Part shown: positions 40,970 through 49,427 of the stretch, one piece after another | Layout: the number at the start of each line of letters is the position of its first letter | Position numbering within the stretch: the first letter of the stretch is position 1 | Origin: CF-162 sp040882565 | GTDB taxonomy: Bacteria > Chloroflexota > Dehalococcoidia > SM23-28-2 > RBG-16-64-32 | Reading direction: 5' to 3' | Length of the DNA: 64,000 nt | Assembly: GCA_040882565.1 (NCBI GenBank) | Contig: JBBEAZ010000024.1 | Location: forward strand, 62,001 to 126,000 | The notes under the pieces: generated by a model | The model's input: only the letters and a program-made list of their open reading frames with translations | What the model was told of the DNA's origin: nothing | Database searches by the model: none | Made by a program: the position numbers and the translations under genes

Positions 40970-42025
40970 ATGAGCATGAAAATCCGAGCGTTCGCACTGA
41001 TGGCAGCGGTCGTGGCCGTTTCCGCCGTTTTCGCGGCCTGTGGCGGCGATGACGACGATTCCGGCGACGGCGTATCCAACATCGAGCCCGGCGAAATCCG
41101 CGTCGACAAGGGCCTGGCCGTAGCAGCGCTCGGCCAGTCGCTCGGCATCAACTTCAACGGCGAAGCGGCGGCCGACAACAGCGCTGCTGACCTCGGCAGC
41201 GAAGGCACGGGTAGCAGCGCTCCCGGGGCTGCTCCTGCAGCCGACATCGCCACCCGCAACTCCGCGGGCATGGCCGAGTACTGGCCTGGCGCGCCTGCCC
41301 TGCAGACCGGTGGCACGGGGCTGACGGTCCAGGGTTACGGCTCAGCCACCGCGACCGCCGACCAGGCTGTCGTCGAGGTCTACTTCTATCGCGACGGCTA
41401 TTCCATCAAGCCTGAGCCTCTCCCGGTGCCCGAACCCGGCACGCCAGAGGGCGATTCCGGCGCGGGCTCCGACGGCAGCGTCAACAGTGACGACATCGCC
41501 CCCGAGACGCCCGGCACCGTCGAGCCGATCACCGAGGCCGAACTGCAGCCCGTGATCGATGCGATGCTCGCCGCCGGCGCCAGCGAAGTCGAGCTGGTTG
41601 AGCAGCCGTACTTCGATCCCTTCTACTCGAACGCCACGCTGCGCGCCAAGGTCACCAACCTTGACGCCGTCCAGGCCGTCCTCGATGCCGCCTCGAGCGC
41701 CTCGGGGAACCTCGGCGACATCACGTTCAGCGGCTCCAATGCCTACTACACCGTCAGCGACTGCTCGGCCCTCGAGCGCGCGGCGATGGAAGCGGCAGTC
41801 GAAGACGCCGCCGAACGCGGCGATGTCCTCGCCGACGTGCTGAGCGTGGGCCGCGGCGAGATCATCGGCGCCAGCAGCTACTCGTACGCTCCGTACGACG
41901 ACGGCTCCTGCACATCGTCCGGCTACTACGGCCCCTACCCGGTCGACGGTGTGCTCGAATCTGCCCCCGGCCCGAGCGAGGTGCAGGTGTTCGCCTCGAT
42001 CACAGTTACATACGCGATCCAGTAG
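40970..42025 (+). CDS. SIMPL-domain (DUF541) lipoprotein
   Basis: A 351-residue exported protein. The signal peptide MSMKIRAFALMAAVVAVSAVF ends in a lipobox AACGG, followed by DDDD and a linker. The SIMPL domain starts near residue 110: LTVQGYGSATATADQAVVEVYF, and includes EAAVEDAAERGDVLADVLSVGRGEI. AGGAGG is found seven bases before the ATG (at 40970 or in-frame 40976). Third gene after the sigma/anti-sigma pair, so a possible target or sensor partner. Confidence 0.85.
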   Translation: MSMKIRAFALMAAVVAVSAVFAACGGDDDDSGDGVSNIEPGEIRVDKGLAVAALGQSLGINFNGEAAADNSAADLGSEGTGSSAPGAAPAADIATRNSAGMAEYWPGAPALQTGGTGLTVQGYGSATATADQAVVEVYFYRDGYSIKPEPLPVPEPGTPEGDSGAGSDGSVNSDDIAPETPGTVEPITEAELQPVIDAMLAAGASEVELVEQPYFDPFYSNATLRAKVTNLDAVQAVLDAASSASGNLGDITFSGSNAYYTVSDCSALERAAMEAAVEDAAERGDVLADVLSVGRGEIIGASSYSYAPYDDGSCTSSGYYGPYPVDGVLESAPGPSEVQVFASITVTYAIQ

Positions 42026-42070
42026 ACAGCGGGCCGCCGGATCTGGCCCCGGCCACCGCTGAAGAACTAC

Positions 42071-42098
42071 GTGGGACGGTCCAGACGGACCGTCCCAC
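42071..42098 (+). terminator. Intrinsic-terminator-like hairpin with AGAC loop
   Basis: A perfect 12-base stem GTGGGACGGTCC-AGAC-GGACCGTCCCAC, 46 bases after the SIMPL stop. It has no long T-run after it, only GCGCTTATGGT. The AGAC loop is the same as in the intergenic mini-hairpins. Confidence 0.7.
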
Positions 42099-42155
42099 GC
42101 GCTTATGGTCCGTTCGGCCCTTGACCCAATTCGGAGGGCGCTTCACGCTTGTAAC

Positions 42156-42737
42156 GTGACAGTACTCAGCGACCACACCATCCGCGAAGAGCTTGCAGCG
42201 GGCCACATCGTTATCGATCCGCTCGACGAGAGCGCCATCCAGCCGGCGTCCGTCGACCTGCGGCTCAACAGCGCGTTCCGCGTCTTCCGGGTCACCAGCA
42301 CGCCATTCGTCGACGTCCAGCAGCCGGTCGACGACCTGACGGAGCTGATCGAGATTGCGCCGGAGGAGCCTTTCGTAATCCAGCCCGGCGTGTTCTTCCT
42401 CGGTTCCACCCTCGAGACGATCGCCATCCCCAACGACATCGTCGGCCGCATCGACGGCAAGTCGTCGCTCGGCCGCCTCGGACTACTCGTGCATGCCACG
42501 GCCGGGTACGTCGACCCCGGCTGGACCGGCCGCCTGACGCTCGAGCTGTCGAACCAGTCGCAGATGCCGATCGCCCTCTACTACGGCATGCGCGTGGCCC
42601 AGATCAGCTTCCTGCGCATGTCTACGCCCGTCGACCGGCCGTATGGCAGCCCCGAGCTCGGCTCGAAATACCAGGGCCAGACTGGACCGACGCCTTCCCG
42701 TATCTCCCGCGAGTTCTTCCGCAAGGACCAGACTTGA
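42156..42737 (+). CDS. dcd: dCTP deaminase
   Basis: A 193-residue trimeric deaminase of the Dcd family: SVDLRLNSAFRVFR near residue 30; GKSSLGRLGLLVHATAGYVDPGWTGRLTLELSN (about 105-137) holds the catalytic Glu and the substrate-binding Ser/Arg. It converts dCTP to dUTP (or, if bifunctional, to dUMP). The start is GTG 42156; a longer ATG at 42105 would read through the terminator region. No ribosome site of good spacing is seen. Confidence 0.9.
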   Translation: MTVLSDHTIREELAAGHIVIDPLDESAIQPASVDLRLNSAFRVFRVTSTPFVDVQQPVDDLTELIEIAPEEPFVIQPGVFFLGSTLETIAIPNDIVGRIDGKSSLGRLGLLVHATAGYVDPGWTGRLTLELSNQSQMPIALYYGMRVAQISFLRMSTPVDRPYGSPELGSKYQGQTGPTPSRISREFFRKDQT

Positions 42738-42782
42738 GGAACCAACACCGGCTCAGGGACGTTCTATCTATAGAGACCGCTG

Positions 42783-43421
42783 ATGCCCATCGACGATAGT
42801 TATCCCGTCCGCCTCAGTGTCGAGCGCCCGGAGCGCTTCAGCCGATCACACGTCGGCATGCGTCTCGCGATCCTGGTCGCTCTCTCCCTCCTCGGGGCGT
42901 TCGCCTGGCTCGCAACTCTGATCTACTTCGCGGTCCCGATTGTCACTGCGGCATTCGTTTCTCGTGACGGCCGCGAGAAGTTCCAGGCCGAGCACGCGGC
43001 ACGTTTGCGTCGCTGGATCCACTGGATCGTCGCCTTCGACGCCTACTTCACCTTCCTGACCGACCGCTTCCCCAACGAACTGCCCGAAGAGACCGCTGCG
43101 TTCACGGTGGAACCCGCCGCTGCTCCGACGACAGGTAACGCGCTCCTTCGCCTCGTCACCAGCATCCCCAGCGCCTTCGTCCTCGCTCTGCTATGGATCG
43201 CCGCTGCCGTGACGACGGTGGTCGCCGGCGTCTTCATCCTCTTCCGTGAGGACTACCCGGAGGCCCTCTACAACTTCCACCTCGCGGTCGTTCGCTGGGG
43301 CGCGCGCCTCCTCGCGTACCACGCCTCGCTCACAGCTGCCTACCCGCCCTTCGACCTCGACATGACGACGCCGCCAACCACTCATCCCGGCGCCCCAACG
43401 GCCGTCAACCACCCGGCTTAA
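42783..43421 (+). CDS. DUF4389 domain membrane protein
   Basis: A 212-residue protein with two to three membrane helices (AILVALSLLGAFAWLATLIYFAVPIVTAAFV; AFVLALLWIAAAVTTVVAGVFILF) and the conserved region FHLAVVRWGARLLAYHASLTAAYPPFDLD near the C terminus, all typical of DUF4389. Function unknown. It is 45 bases after dcd on the same strand. The C-terminal tail is Pro/Thr-rich. TAA at 43421 overlaps the convergent methyltransferase stop by four bases. Confidence 0.85.
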   Translation: MPIDDSYPVRLSVERPERFSRSHVGMRLAILVALSLLGAFAWLATLIYFAVPIVTAAFVSRDGREKFQAEHAARLRRWIHWIVAFDAYFTFLTDRFPNELPEETAAFTVEPAAAPTTGNALLRLVTSIPSAFVLALLWIAAAVTTVVAGVFILFREDYPEALYNFHLAVVRWGARLLAYHASLTAAYPPFDLDMTTPPTTHPGAPTAVNHPA

Positions 43422-44140
43422 CGGCGCGCGACGAACGTCACGTAGTCCAGGTAGGCCTCCACCCCCCGCCGCTCAACCGCGACCGAGGTCTCGATCTCGT
43501 CCGCGAAAAATACGTCGGCAGGCTGCGATGTCTTCGCATCCGCTGCCACATCGAGCATCGGCCGCCAGTACTGCTCCCAGTCTTCGCGCGGGTGCGTGAC
43601 CACCTCTTCCACACGCAGGCCCGCGCCTTCGATCGCGACTCGGTAATCGTCCACGGTCGTCGGGGTCGCCTCAGCCAGCCAGCCCCACTCACGGCCCAGG
43701 GGCGCCTCCGGCTTCGACCGCCACGCCACATCCGAGGCGATCACCCAGCCATCAGCCTTCGTTACCCGCGCGAGCTCTCGCAGCGCCGGCTCCAGGCCGA
43801 CGATCGACGGCGCGCCGATACAGTACGCGGCGTCCATTGCGCCGTCCCGCACCGGCAGGCGCTGCCCGTTCGCCCGCACCAGCGTCACGAGATCGCGCAG
43901 GTTGAAATGCCAGAACTTGGCCGTCGCGATGTGCACGAAAGAATCGTAGGGCTCCACCGCGACAATCTGGCACGCGAACTCGCCCGCGAGGTGCGCCGCC
44001 GCCTCGCCCTTGCCCGCGCCCATGTCCAGCAGACGCGTGGCCTCGCCGGGCCGCACTCTCTCCGTGATGATCCCGACCGTCCGCGCCGCGCCCGGCGTCA
44101 TGTACTCCTGCCGGGCGTAAATCCGCGCGAAGTCAGGCAA
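43418..44140 (-). CDS. Class I SAM-dependent methyltransferase
   Basis: A 240-residue methyltransferase: LLDMGAGKGEAAAHLA (motif I, about 38-53), CQIVAVEPYDS (motif II), DGAMDAAYCIGAPSIVGLEPALREL (motif IV region) and TKADGWVIASDVAW. The start at TTG 44140 overlaps the small ORF upstream by eight bases (ATTGCCTGA), so its translation may be coupled; a longer ATG at 44188 is less likely. Target unknown. Confidence 0.78.
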   Translation of the reverse strand: MPDFARIYARQEYMTPGAARTVGIITERVRPGEATRLLDMGAGKGEAAAHLAGEFACQIVAVEPYDSFVHIATAKFWHFNLRDLVTLVRANGQRLPVRDGAMDAAYCIGAPSIVGLEPALRELARVTKADGWVIASDVAWRSKPEAPLGREWGWLAEATPTTVDDYRVAIEGAGLRVEEVVTHPREDWEQYWRPMLDVAADAKTSQPADVFFADEIETSVAVERRGVEAYLDYVTFVARR

Positions 44141-44225
44141 TGATCGACACCGTCTGCAGCACGCGTTCGGCCAGGCGGGTGTCGCCACTGAGGTCTATGA
44201 CGATCACTCGATCGAGCGGCTTCAT
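44133..44225 (-). CDS. 30-residue linker ORF between ribD and methyltransferase
   Basis: ATG 44225 overlaps the ribD stop (GAATGA) and the TGA at 44133 overlaps the methyltransferase TTG start. It reads MKPLDRVIVIDLSGDTRLAE then RVLQTVSIIA. The fold-like VIVIDLSGD might be the start of a truncated larger gene. It may serve only to couple translation. Short and unproven. Confidence 0.4.
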   Translation of the reverse strand: MKPLDRVIVIDLSGDTRLAERVLQTVSIIA

Positions 44226-45334
44226 TCGCCCGCGTATCCGGGGTAACCCGTCACCAGGATGTCCTCGCCGAGCCGCTCCACCGTCACCTCGCGCAGACGG
44301 AGCGCGTCGGCCATGCGGTCAGCGCCCTCGCCCGCCACGGCGCTGGGAGCATCCGCAGCACCGACGATGATCGGCGCTATGACGGCGTGCACCTTGTCCA
44401 CGAGACCGTTGTCGAAGAACGAGCCCAAGATGACACCGCCGCCCTCGACGAGGAGCGTTACAACATCCCGCCGGCCCAGCTCTTCCAGCAGCGTCCGCAG
44501 GTAAACGTGCTCGCCGTCGAGCGGCAACGCGAGCACTTCCGCGCCGCGGCCTTCGATCGCCGCCCGCCAATCGGCCGGAGCGTCCGGACCGGTCGCGACC
44601 AGCGTGTTGGCCGGGCCGGCCAGCGCCTGCGCCATCGGCGGCGTGCGTCCACGTGTGTCAACGACCACTCGCAGCGGCTGCCGTTCGGCGTCCTCGCCGC
44701 CCGGGCGCGCCGTCAGCTGCGGGTCGTCCACTACTACAGTCGAGGAGCCGACGAGGATCGCGTCGATGCGGGTCCGCAGCAGGTGCGCCCATTCGCGCGT
44801 CTCCGGCCCCGAGACCCAGCGCGAATCGCCCGACGCCGCCGCAATCTTGCCGTCGAGCGAGGCCGCGAACTTCGCGATCACAAACGGCAGGCCGGTCGTG
44901 CGGTGCTTGAAGAAGGCCTCGTTGATGCGCCGGGCTTCGGCGTCGCCTTCACCGGCGATAGTGCTGATCCCGGCGGCTTCCAGTGCCTTTTGACCGCGTC
45001 CATCTACTTTCTTGTCAGGATCGCCGATTGCGTAGTGCACCTCCACTACGCCCGCAGCGATGATCGCCTCGGCGCAGGGCGACGTCTGCCCGTGGTGAGC
45101 GCACGGCTCGAGGGTCACGAACATCGTCGCGCCGCGCGCTCGCTCTCCCGCCGCCTCCAGCGCGACGACCTCCGCGTGCGGACCCGGCGGCGGCTGCGTC
45201 ACGCCTTCACCGACCACAGTTCCGTCAGCGGCCACGACAACGGCTGCCACCAGCGGGTTCGGTGAGACGTACTGCGGGGCGTTCCGCGCCAGTTCGAGGG
45301 CGCGCTCCATTGGTTCGGGGGTCATCGCGGCCAT
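44222..45334 (-). CDS. ribD: Bifunctional riboflavin biosynthesis deaminase/reductase
   Basis: A 370-residue two-domain RibD. The deaminase part (residues 1-145) has the zinc motif HAEVVALEAAGE and PCAHHGQTSPCAEAI; the reductase part starts FVIAKFAASLDGKIAAASGDSRWVSG and has LVEGGGVILGSFF. It turns the pyrimidine from GTP cyclohydrolase II into the ribitylamino product. The TGA overlaps the next small ORF. ribE is at 2863; other rib genes are not in the window. Confidence 0.93.
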   Translation of the reverse strand: MAAMTPEPMERALELARNAPQYVSPNPLVAAVVVAADGTVVGEGVTQPPPGPHAEVVALEAAGERARGATMFVTLEPCAHHGQTSPCAEAIIAAGVVEVHYAIGDPDKKVDGRGQKALEAAGISTIAGEGDAEARRINEAFFKHRTTGLPFVIAKFAASLDGKIAAASGDSRWVSGPETREWAHLLRTRIDAILVGSSTVVVDDPQLTARPGGEDAERQPLRVVVDTRGRTPPMAQALAGPANTLVATGPDAPADWRAAIEGRGAEVLALPLDGEHVYLRTLLEELGRRDVVTLLVEGGGVILGSFFDNGLVDKVHAVIAPIIVGAADAPSAVAGEGADRMADALRLREVTVERLGEDILVTGYPGYAGE

Positions 45335-45360
45335 TATCCAACCTCAGGCTCGCGCGCTGC

Positions 45361-45390
45361 TATACTTTCGCTTGCGGAAGGAGCACGCCA
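45361..45390 (+). promoter_or_regulatory. Promoter -10 and ribosome site of DinB-like gene
   Basis: TATACT at 45361-45366 and GGAAGGAG at 45376-45383, seven bases before ATG 45391. Unlike several genes here this one has a normal leader. Confidence 0.5.
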
Positions 45391-45990
45391 ATGGCAGCAG
45401 TCAGCGAACGAATCGAGAAGATCATCCAGACGATCAAGGACGAGCGGCGACGCTTCTACGTGTTCTGCCTCTCGCTGAGCGATGAGGAACTAGCGCGGCC
45501 AGTCCCCAACAGCACGTGGACGGTAAAGGACTTCATCCCGCACCTCGGGACCCTCGATACGCAGATCATCCGCTGGTTCGAGGGCGTAGCCGCCGGCATC
45601 CCCGATGAGACGATCCGCGACTCGGAAGGCGCTCCCTTCAACATCGACAACTGGAACGACCGCGCCGTGGCCGAGCGCCGCGACTGGACAGTGGAGCAGA
45701 CCCTCGACGAGGCAGAGGCCAACCGCGAGCAGTTGATTGCCACTCTTGAGAGGCTCACCGACGAGAACATCGAGACGATCGTCCACTTCAGCGGCGACAA
45801 CAAGCGCCCCGCCGCCAAGGTGCCGCTCAAGTTCTTCCTCTCCGGATGGGCGCACCACGACGCCATCCACGTCGCGGACATGCTGAAAGCGCTCCCCGAG
45901 CGGGCCAACGACCCCGAGATGAGGGCCTGGCTCGACCACCCGGCCGTCACCTGGTACCAGAAGGCGATGGAGGGGCCGGCGGTCCGCTAG
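45391..45990 (+). CDS. DinB-like / mycothiol-type maleylpyruvate isomerase fold protein
   Basis: A 199-residue helical-bundle protein of the DinB superfamily: TWTVKDFIPHLGTLDTQIIRWFEG (H51) and the late LSGWAHHDAIHVADML (histidines near 157-162), the expected metal ligands. Similar proteins are thiol-dependent isomerases or S-transferases, or have unknown role. A clear AGGAG-type ribosome site precedes the ATG. It diverges from ribD. Confidence 0.8.
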   Translation: MAAVSERIEKIIQTIKDERRRFYVFCLSLSDEELARPVPNSTWTVKDFIPHLGTLDTQIIRWFEGVAAGIPDETIRDSEGAPFNIDNWNDRAVAERRDWTVEQTLDEAEANREQLIATLERLTDENIETIVHFSGDNKRPAAKVPLKFFLSGWAHHDAIHVADMLKALPERANDPEMRAWLDHPAVTWYQKAMEGPAVR

Positions 45991-46521
45991 GCACCAAGCG
46001 CATTCAATCGACGTTTCACAGCGTTCAATCGACGCTTTCGGCGGTCGTGTGTATCTGCGCTTTCGTTGTCCGGCGGGAACGGTTCGTCCGGGTCACAGTC
46101 ATCGGGTTTCGTCGCCTGTCTCGACTCTGGGACTGTAGCCACCCTCATACCATACTTGCAATTGTGGATATTCGTGACACTTTGAGAGCAATCACTTCGG
46201 ACAGAGAATTGCGGAAGATGAGAGCGAAGAACTGAGCACGTATTTCGTTGAGACCGACCAATGGCAGCGCATGTTCAAAGGTGAGGTCGGGTGCCGTTCT
46301 TGTACCGAGATGCGCTCGATATGGTTCAAGGAGCCGCCGAGTAGTGCGCGTGTCGGCTGTTACAACGGTCAGAGCTGGTGATAATCGCTGACATTTTGAC
46401 ATCTGTGGCACGTAACCGCCCGACAGCCCATGGGAGCTGGCGGGAATGGCGAAGGATGAGATTGACAGCACTCCTACAGCAGGTGCATTGTAGGGCCCAC
46501 TAGGACCTAATGGGAGGACAC
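45991..46521. other. Intergenic region before the DUF2130 gene
   Basis: About 530 bases, lower in GC than flanks, no convincing gene. GTTCAATCGACG-type short direct repeat at about 46003-46035. TTGACA at 46463 and a CATTGTA at 46487 may form the promoter of the next gene. GGGAGGAC lies just before ATG 46522. Confidence 0.4.
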
Positions 46522-47688
46522 ATGTCATCTCTTACGCTGTTGGCGGGAACGAGCAATCAGGCCCAAAGTGAACGCTGTCCTTGGTGTGACAACCCGATAA
46601 CCCACCGGCAGTTCGAGGAAATAAGAGCGAGAATAGCCTCCGAAGAGCGGAAGCGAGCGGCGGACGCGGCTGCCCAGTTAGAGGCGGAGCTCAACAGAGA
46701 GCGCGCGGAGGCCAAGAAGGTCGTGGAGTCAGAACGGGCCCGTCTAGCGAAGGAAGCCGACGCCAGGGTGACCGCTGAGGTTAAGTCGGCCCGCGAAGAA
46801 GCGGCCGAGGCAAGCCGTCTCCAACTCGCCGAGATGGAGAAGGCGGCCATAGCCGCCGAGGCGCGCGTCGACGCTCTTGAAGCGGGCCAAGAAGATATGA
46901 TTGCGGCCCGGCTCAAGGAGCAACGGACCGCCCTAGAGAAGGACAAGATTGACGCTTTGAACGCCGAAAGGGCGCAGCGCTCAAAGGACGAGCTGAAGTT
47001 CAAAGAGAAGGTCGACCTCCTCCAACGTCAGCTCGAGAAGAAGACAGCGGAAGACCTAGGTGAGGGCGCAGAGGTCGACCTCTTCGAAACGCTGAGGGAG
47101 GCGTTCCCCGAGGACCTCATCACGCGAGTCGGGAAAGGTAAGGAAGGCGCCGACATTTTGCACAGGGTCCGGGACTCTGGCGGCCACCAGTGCGGTTCAA
47201 TCGTCTACGATTCCAAGAATCGCACGGCTTGGCGCAACGAATACGTAACAAAGCTTCGGAAGGATCAACTTGTAGCGAAAGCGGAGCACGCGATTCTCAC
47301 ATCTCTCGCGTTCCCAGCCGGCGCGAGGCAGCTTCACTTGCAGGATAGCGTGGTTGTATGCAATCCCGCGCGAGCTCGGGCAATCGTTGAATTGCTTCGC
47401 CGACATATCGTACAGACCCACACCATGCGGCTCAGCGCAGAGGCACGAGCCGAGAAGACTGCGCATCTGTACGATTTCGTAACATCAGATCAATGCGCTC
47501 AACTCCTAGAACAAATCGAGGCGCGTGCCGCAGACATTCTGACCCTTGACGTCACTGACAAGAAAGCGCACGAGTCGACCTGGAAGAAGCGTGGCGAAAT
47601 GGTGCGCGCGATTGAGCGTGCTCACTTGGACCTTTCCACGGAGATTGATCGCATCATTGGTGGGCAATCGATTCGGCTCGTGAAATAG
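46522..47688 (+). CDS. DUF2130 domain protein with zinc ribbon and coiled coil
   Basis: A 388-residue protein. Zinc-ribbon-like C19PWC22 at the N terminus; a long charged coiled coil from about 30 to 185; then the DUF2130 core: LGEGAEVDLFETLREAFPEDLITRVGKGKEGADILHRV and GSIVYDSKNRTAWRNEYVTKLRKDQ. GADI...(x)DSK matches a PD-(D/E)xK-like pattern (RmuC-related), with DSK in place of the usual ESK. Start at 46522, with GGGAGG upstream, rather than the ATG at 46510. It is followed one base after its stop by the ParB-like gene. Function unknown. Confidence 0.82.
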   Translation: MSSLTLLAGTSNQAQSERCPWCDNPITHRQFEEIRARIASEERKRAADAAAQLEAELNRERAEAKKVVESERARLAKEADARVTAEVKSAREEAAEASRLQLAEMEKAAIAAEARVDALEAGQEDMIAARLKEQRTALEKDKIDALNAERAQRSKDELKFKEKVDLLQRQLEKKTAEDLGEGAEVDLFETLREAFPEDLITRVGKGKEGADILHRVRDSGGHQCGSIVYDSKNRTAWRNEYVTKLRKDQLVAKAEHAILTSLAFPAGARQLHLQDSVVVCNPARARAIVELLRRHIVQTHTMRLSAEARAEKTAHLYDFVTSDQCAQLLEQIEARAADILTLDVTDKKAHESTWKKRGEMVRAIERAHLDLSTEIDRIIGGQSIRLVK

Positions 47689-47689
47689 C

Positions 47690-48643
47690 ATGGGGGATCC
47701 GAAGGTGGTTCGCCTTGCTCCCAATCTAGACGCGTTGCAGGAACGTCGACTGGGTCGCACTGTACTTCGTACCTATCGGGCTACTCTGGACATCGACGAC
47801 CTCATTCCCAACGAACGCCAACCTAGGCTAGGACCGAAGGAAGACGACGAACTACAGCGCCAAATTGAGGCCAATGAAGGAGTCTTCGAGCCCTTGCTGG
47901 TCGAACCTCACCCTGATGTGCCAGACAAATTCAGAATAATTGACGGCGAGCGACGTTGGACGAACTCACTCGCGCTTGTGCACCAGGGGAAAGAACAGTA
48001 TCGACAGCTGCCCGTCGAGATAACAGATAGAACACTCTCTGACGATGAACGATTGAGGGCGTGGATTTACATTCATCGCCAGCGCAAAGAATGGGACGCC
48101 AAAGAGAAAGAGATGGTGGCCTACAGACTCGTACAGTTAATGGGACGAGCCAGCGCCGCCAGTATATTGGGCATCACCGTTAGAGAACTGGATAAGCTGG
48201 TCGACATATTCGAGCTGTCTGAGCGGTTTGACAATCTGCGGGACCCGAGCGCAGCTATCACCTGGGCACGTGAACTGAATGGCGTAAGCAAGAAGCTTCT
48301 AACCCCATCGATCGTTGATGCCGTCGTAGGCAAAGTCGGCGACAAGCGCATAACGAACTCTAAGGATATTCGCAAACTTCGTGTGATCCTTCGCGATCCA
48401 GTAGCCAAGGCGAACTTCCTGTCGGATGAGGGTGATATTGATTCCGCGTTGCTGCGAATTGCCCCGGACGAATCCAGTAAGGACGAACGTGACATCCTCA
48501 CTCAGCTCGACTTCGCGATGGAGTCCATCCGACGTGCTCCGTGGACTACGCTTGAACAACACCGAGGAGACGACCGCTTGATTCGACGCATCGATGAAGC
48601 CGAGGAGCTCCTTAGGGCGCTACGCGAGAAGTTGTCGAGGTAG
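47690..48643 (+). CDS. ParB-like nuclease-domain protein
   Basis: A 317-residue protein. The N-terminal ParB/Srx domain: IDDLIPNERQPRL, VFEPLLVEP and RIIDGERRWTNSLAL (GERRW in place of the GERRxxA box). A central helical part with a helix-turn-helix (MGRASAASILGITVRELDKLVDIFELSERFDNL), then a unique helical C terminus. No parA or parS-like repeats are near, so chromosome partition is unlikely. It abuts the DUF2130 gene with a single base between, so both work as a unit. Confidence 0.82.
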   Translation: MGDPKVVRLAPNLDALQERRLGRTVLRTYRATLDIDDLIPNERQPRLGPKEDDELQRQIEANEGVFEPLLVEPHPDVPDKFRIIDGERRWTNSLALVHQGKEQYRQLPVEITDRTLSDDERLRAWIYIHRQRKEWDAKEKEMVAYRLVQLMGRASAASILGITVRELDKLVDIFELSERFDNLRDPSAAITWARELNGVSKKLLTPSIVDAVVGKVGDKRITNSKDIRKLRVILRDPVAKANFLSDEGDIDSALLRIAPDESSKDERDILTQLDFAMESIRRAPWTTLEQHRGDDRLIRRIDEAEELLRALREKLSR

Positions 48644-49051
48644 GGTCCCGCCGTTAGGAGCCGCCGGGCAATATGCGGCGCGTCAACTTACGCGAGCGTC
48701 AGCGTTTGAGAAAGAGACCGTCGAGGACGCCACGCAGGAGCTGTCGCATTGACAAGCCTTGGCGTCGAAGTTCCGGAGGGAGCGCGACTTGGCGGCCGCT
48801 GGTCCGCGAATCTTGCGGCCTGGTTGTCGCGGACTTAGAGTAGGGCGCGATGACGGGGAGACCGGGGATTCCCCCTCGCGCAGAGGCTTCGGGCGCGAAG
48901 TCGAAAGGGGTATGTGGCACGGCCACGCCAGTGTCTCAGGACCCTCTCGGCGGCGAGGTGGTGGCAATGCGATGGGCTGGCTGTATCGCCCTCGGCCCAA
49001 GGGGGGTTACCTCGACCGGCTCATCCCCCGTTACCACTTGGACTGTCTGTC
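48644..49051. repeat. Intergenic region with repeat E, copy 1
   Basis: No gene seen. Repeat E occupies 48768-48872: a 105-base element also present, at about 88 percent by eye, at 61879-61984 in the same orientation. Its core is the hairpin GTCCGCGA (48802-48809) and TCGCGGAC (48827-48834). The rest is unique sequence. Confidence 0.65.
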
Positions 49052-49417
49052 TTATGGAACGTCTTTCTTGGTTTGATTCAGCTTCTCCAATACCGCAGCG
49101 AGGGCGTCGATTGTTGCGTCGACGTCGAGAGCTCTGCGGCGGGCATTGTCGTGTATCCAAGCTAGAGCCTCGGACATTGGTTCACCCTCATCAACGCTGA
49201 ATTCGTCAATCTGTACGCCCTGTTCGTTGGCGATGGACAAGGTATAGGTGGCACTAAAGGTAGATTTTAGATCACCGGTGATCCTGACCGAGGCAGGGCC
49301 AAAGTTGGCGTCGAAGATGCTATAGTCCGGTTTCGCAATTAGCGCGCGCCATTCTAGCTTGTCGCTGGCTTCAGCTAGATTCTTAACGATCGATTCGTAT
49401 CTTGGTGGTATGGGCAT
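49052..49417 (-). CDS. Hypothetical protein, second gene of small operon
   Basis: A 121-residue protein, mixed alpha/beta: YSIFDANFGPASVRITGDLKSTFSATYTLSIAN and a helical C terminus (ALAWIHDNARRRALDVDATIDALAAVLEKLNQ). No family recognised. Starts 10 bases after the upstream membrane gene. Lower in GC than core genes and located next to the DUF2130-ParB pair, but on the opposite strand. Confidence 0.6.
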   Translation of the reverse strand: MPIPPRYESIVKNLAEASDKLEWRALIAKPDYSIFDANFGPASVRITGDLKSTFSATYTLSIANEQGVQIDEFSVDEGEPMSEALAWIHDNARRRALDVDATIDALAAVLEKLNQTKKDVP

Positions 49418-49427
49418 CCTATTTCCT

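Noticed and set aside
47690..48643. ParB-like gene as part of a chromosome-partition locus
   Set aside because: No parA, no parS-like 16-mers and no origin genes nearby; the GERRxxA box is altered.
48699..48926. Minus-strand ORF through repeat E as a real gene
   Set aside because: The same frame in copy 2 contains a stop and no ribosome site or family match is seen; the shared feature is the DNA hairpin.
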